In this document: piece by piece, positions 4,539-5,390 of the stretch | How the letters are laid out: every line of letters begins with the position of its first letter | Position numbering within the stretch: position 1 is the stretch's first letter | Assembly (NCBI GenBank): GCA_937906635.1 | Contig: CALCYP010000087.1 | Span: 1 to 5,390 of the forward strand | Direction: 5' to 3' | Source: an uncultured bacterium | GTDB lineage: Bacteria > Patescibacteriota > Gracilibacteria > Absconditabacterales > Absconditicoccaceae | DNA length: 5,390 nt | The notes under the pieces: model-generated | What the model saw: only the letters and a program-made list of their open reading frames with translations | The model's database searches: none | What the model was told of the DNA's origin: nothing | Made by a program: the position numbers and the translations under genes

Positions 4539-5060
4539 TTATAATTGACTTTTCAAATCTTTTACTTTTTCTTGATTTAAATAATCAAGTCTCTTTTTAT
4601 CAATTTCATTTGCCTCATGATCTTCTTCTCTAACTTTGTCAACTAATTCATTGATTTCCACATTTAATTTTTCAATTTCTTCATCTTTTTTTTCAATTTC
4701 TTTTTCCTTTTCTTCAATTTTTTTCCTCAAATCATCCATTTCATCATTCAATGATTTAATTTTTTCTGCTCGCTTTTGTGCTTCTTCCATCGATTTTGGT
4801 GGTTGTTTCATAAGCTCTTCCAATTGCTTTTCCAGTGAATCATACTGGTCGACCAATTCTTGTTTTTCAATTCTTAATTGCAATTTTTCTTTTTCAATCT
4901 CCTTCCTCTTTGAAAACTTTTCATCCAATTTTTTCCATGTATCAGTTGGTTTTGGTGGATGAACCAAACGAAATTGTGCCTCATCAATGTACAAAACTTT
5001 TTCCTTTTTCTGTTCTTGTAACCTCTCTACAGAGCTTGATAAGTTGTTTAAGTTTGTCAT
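4539..5060 (-). CDS. Glycine-free coiled-coil protein of unknown function
   Basis: I do not recognise this 173-residue protein. Residues 1-45 form a less regular N-terminal part containing LYIDEAQFRLVHPPKPTDTW. From about 46 to the end it is almost entirely Lys/Glu-rich heptad sequence, for example KKIEEKEKEIEKKDEEIEKL, predicted to be a long coiled coil interrupted near the KQPPKS segment (about 86-91). There is no signal peptide or membrane segment, so it is probably cytoplasmic. It contains no glycine and no cysteine, hence no UGA codon, which is why it is open in the standard code too. It lies 99 bp upstream of dnaJ on the same strand. A promoter precedes it and a CIRCE-like hairpin follows it, so partial co-transcription with dnaJ is possible. 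GrpE also begins with a coiled coil, but none of the GrpE C-terminal domain is present. Confidence 0.8.
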   Translation of the reverse strand: MTNLNNLSSSVERLQEQKKEKVLYIDEAQFRLVHPPKPTDTWKKLDEKFSKRKEIEKEKLQLRIEKQELVDQYDSLEKQLEELMKQPPKSMEEAQKRAEKIKSLNDEMDDLRKKIEEKEKEIEKKDEEIEKLNVEINELVDKVREEDHEANEIDKKRLDYLNQEKVKDLKSQL

Positions 5061-5115
5061 GGCTATGATTGGTTATATAATAAAGCAATTTTATTATACC
5101 CCTTTCACACACATA

Positions 5116-5143
5116 ATTTTAATTTTTATACACAAAATGTCAA
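5116..5143 (-). promoter_or_regulatory. Probable promoter of the coiled-coil gene
   Basis: On the minus strand TTGACA (5143-5138) and TAAAAT (5121-5116) are 16 bp apart. Transcription would start near 5109, leaving a leader of about 49 nt. A second TATAAT lies downstream at about 5093-5098 but has no matching -35. Confidence 0.55.
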
Positions 5144-5390
5144 GTATTTTACAAAAAAAATTAAAGTCAAACAAATTTTGAATAAAACAATCTTTGGTCT
5201 AATCAAGCTTTTAGTTGGATATTTAAAGAGAATATTATGTTTTTTCTATTTTTCTCTTGCAATTCGCTTTTACAATATTTATAATTACATCGGATTTGAG
5301 AATGTGGACGGATTTATACCTACTTGCAAACCACAATAAAAAAATGCTAAAGGGCGACGAGGATAATAGACATCCATCGCAACATTTGAT
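5144..5390. other. Intergenic region with no credible gene
   Basis: No frame here has recognisable content, even with UGA as glycine. A plus-strand frame at about 5130-5339 is open for some 69 codons but has no ATG, and a minus-strand frame open from the edge to about 5236 has codon usage unlike the neighbouring genes. A plus-strand promoter-like pair exists: TTGCAA (5257-5262) and TATAAT (5280-5285) with a 17-bp spacer. The right edge holds a probable leftward terminator, annotated separately. Confidence 0.45.
5338..5387 (-). terminator. Probable terminator of a minus-strand gene beyond the right edge
   Basis: On the minus strand AAATG (5387-5383), GCGA (5380-5377) and GGAT (5375-5372) pair in order with ATCC (5364-5361), TCGC (5357-5354) and CATTT (5346-5342), with small bulges. 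Seven T residues (5344-5338) follow. The three-part stem plus U-run fits an intrinsic terminator for a leftward transcript whose gene lies past position 5390. Confidence 0.45.

Noticed and set aside
4636..5181. Plus-strand frames at 4636-4962, 4835-5068 and 4987-5181
   Set aside because: They are complements of the Lys/Glu-rich coiled-coil gene and its promoter; the Ser/Phe-rich content is the expected mirror of Lys/Glu codons.
5130..5339. Plus-strand open frame of about 69 codons
   Set aside because: It has no ATG, no recognisable motif, begins inside the promoter of the divergent coiled-coil gene and uses no UGA glycine.

Overview
The window reads correctly only if UGA is translated as glycine (genetic code 25). 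With that reading four interrupted frames become clean, recognisable proteins: pyruvate phosphate dikinase, an AGOG-type 8-oxoguanine glycosylase, an AbrB/SpoVT-domain regulator and DnaJ. About 47 in-frame UGA codons fall at family glycines, such as the Gly of the AbrB KGQIVIPK motif and of the DnaJ zinc motifs. This code and the strong A+T richness point to a Candidate Phyla Radiation bacterium of the Gracilibacteria / Absconditabacteria group; I cannot separate the two. No start codon has a convincing Shine-Dalgarno sequence.

Layout, left to right: 1-219 (-) is the N-terminal part of ppdK, with its promoter at 287-314. 315-560 has no gene but holds an imperfect inverted-repeat element (423-519). 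562-1272 (+) is the DNA-repair glycosylase. 1273-2895 is a 1.6-kb stretch without a credible protein gene. It contains two transcription units, each with a near-consensus promoter and an intrinsic terminator: RNA A (about 1411-2351, 940 nt) and RNA B (about 2576-2746, 170 nt). 2896-3108 (+) is the AbrB-like regulator, with a palindrome at its predicted transcription start. 3119-3348 is a cluster of REP-like inverted repeats between convergent genes. 3357-4439 (-) is dnaJ, preceded by a CIRCE-like operator. 4539-5060 (-) is a glycine-free coiled-coil protein with its own promoter. 5144-5390 has no credible gene, but a probable leftward terminator at the edge suggests a minus-strand gene beyond the window.

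The main discovery candidate is the RNA A / RNA B pair. Their promoters are nearly identical (TTGACA, 16 bp, TATAAT) and both predicted transcripts begin GUCAUCA. Both then form a closed 5' stem-loop, followed by a 13-nt motif that differs at one position. In both, the sequence just after this motif can pair with sequence just before the terminator. This looks like a family of structured non-coding RNAs, one short and one very long. I do not recognise it as RNase P RNA, tmRNA or SRP RNA.

The protein genes do not form one pathway: they are central metabolism, base-excision repair, a small regulator and a heat-shock co-chaperone, each apparently with its own promoter. Six of the promoter candidates share a 16-bp spacer.
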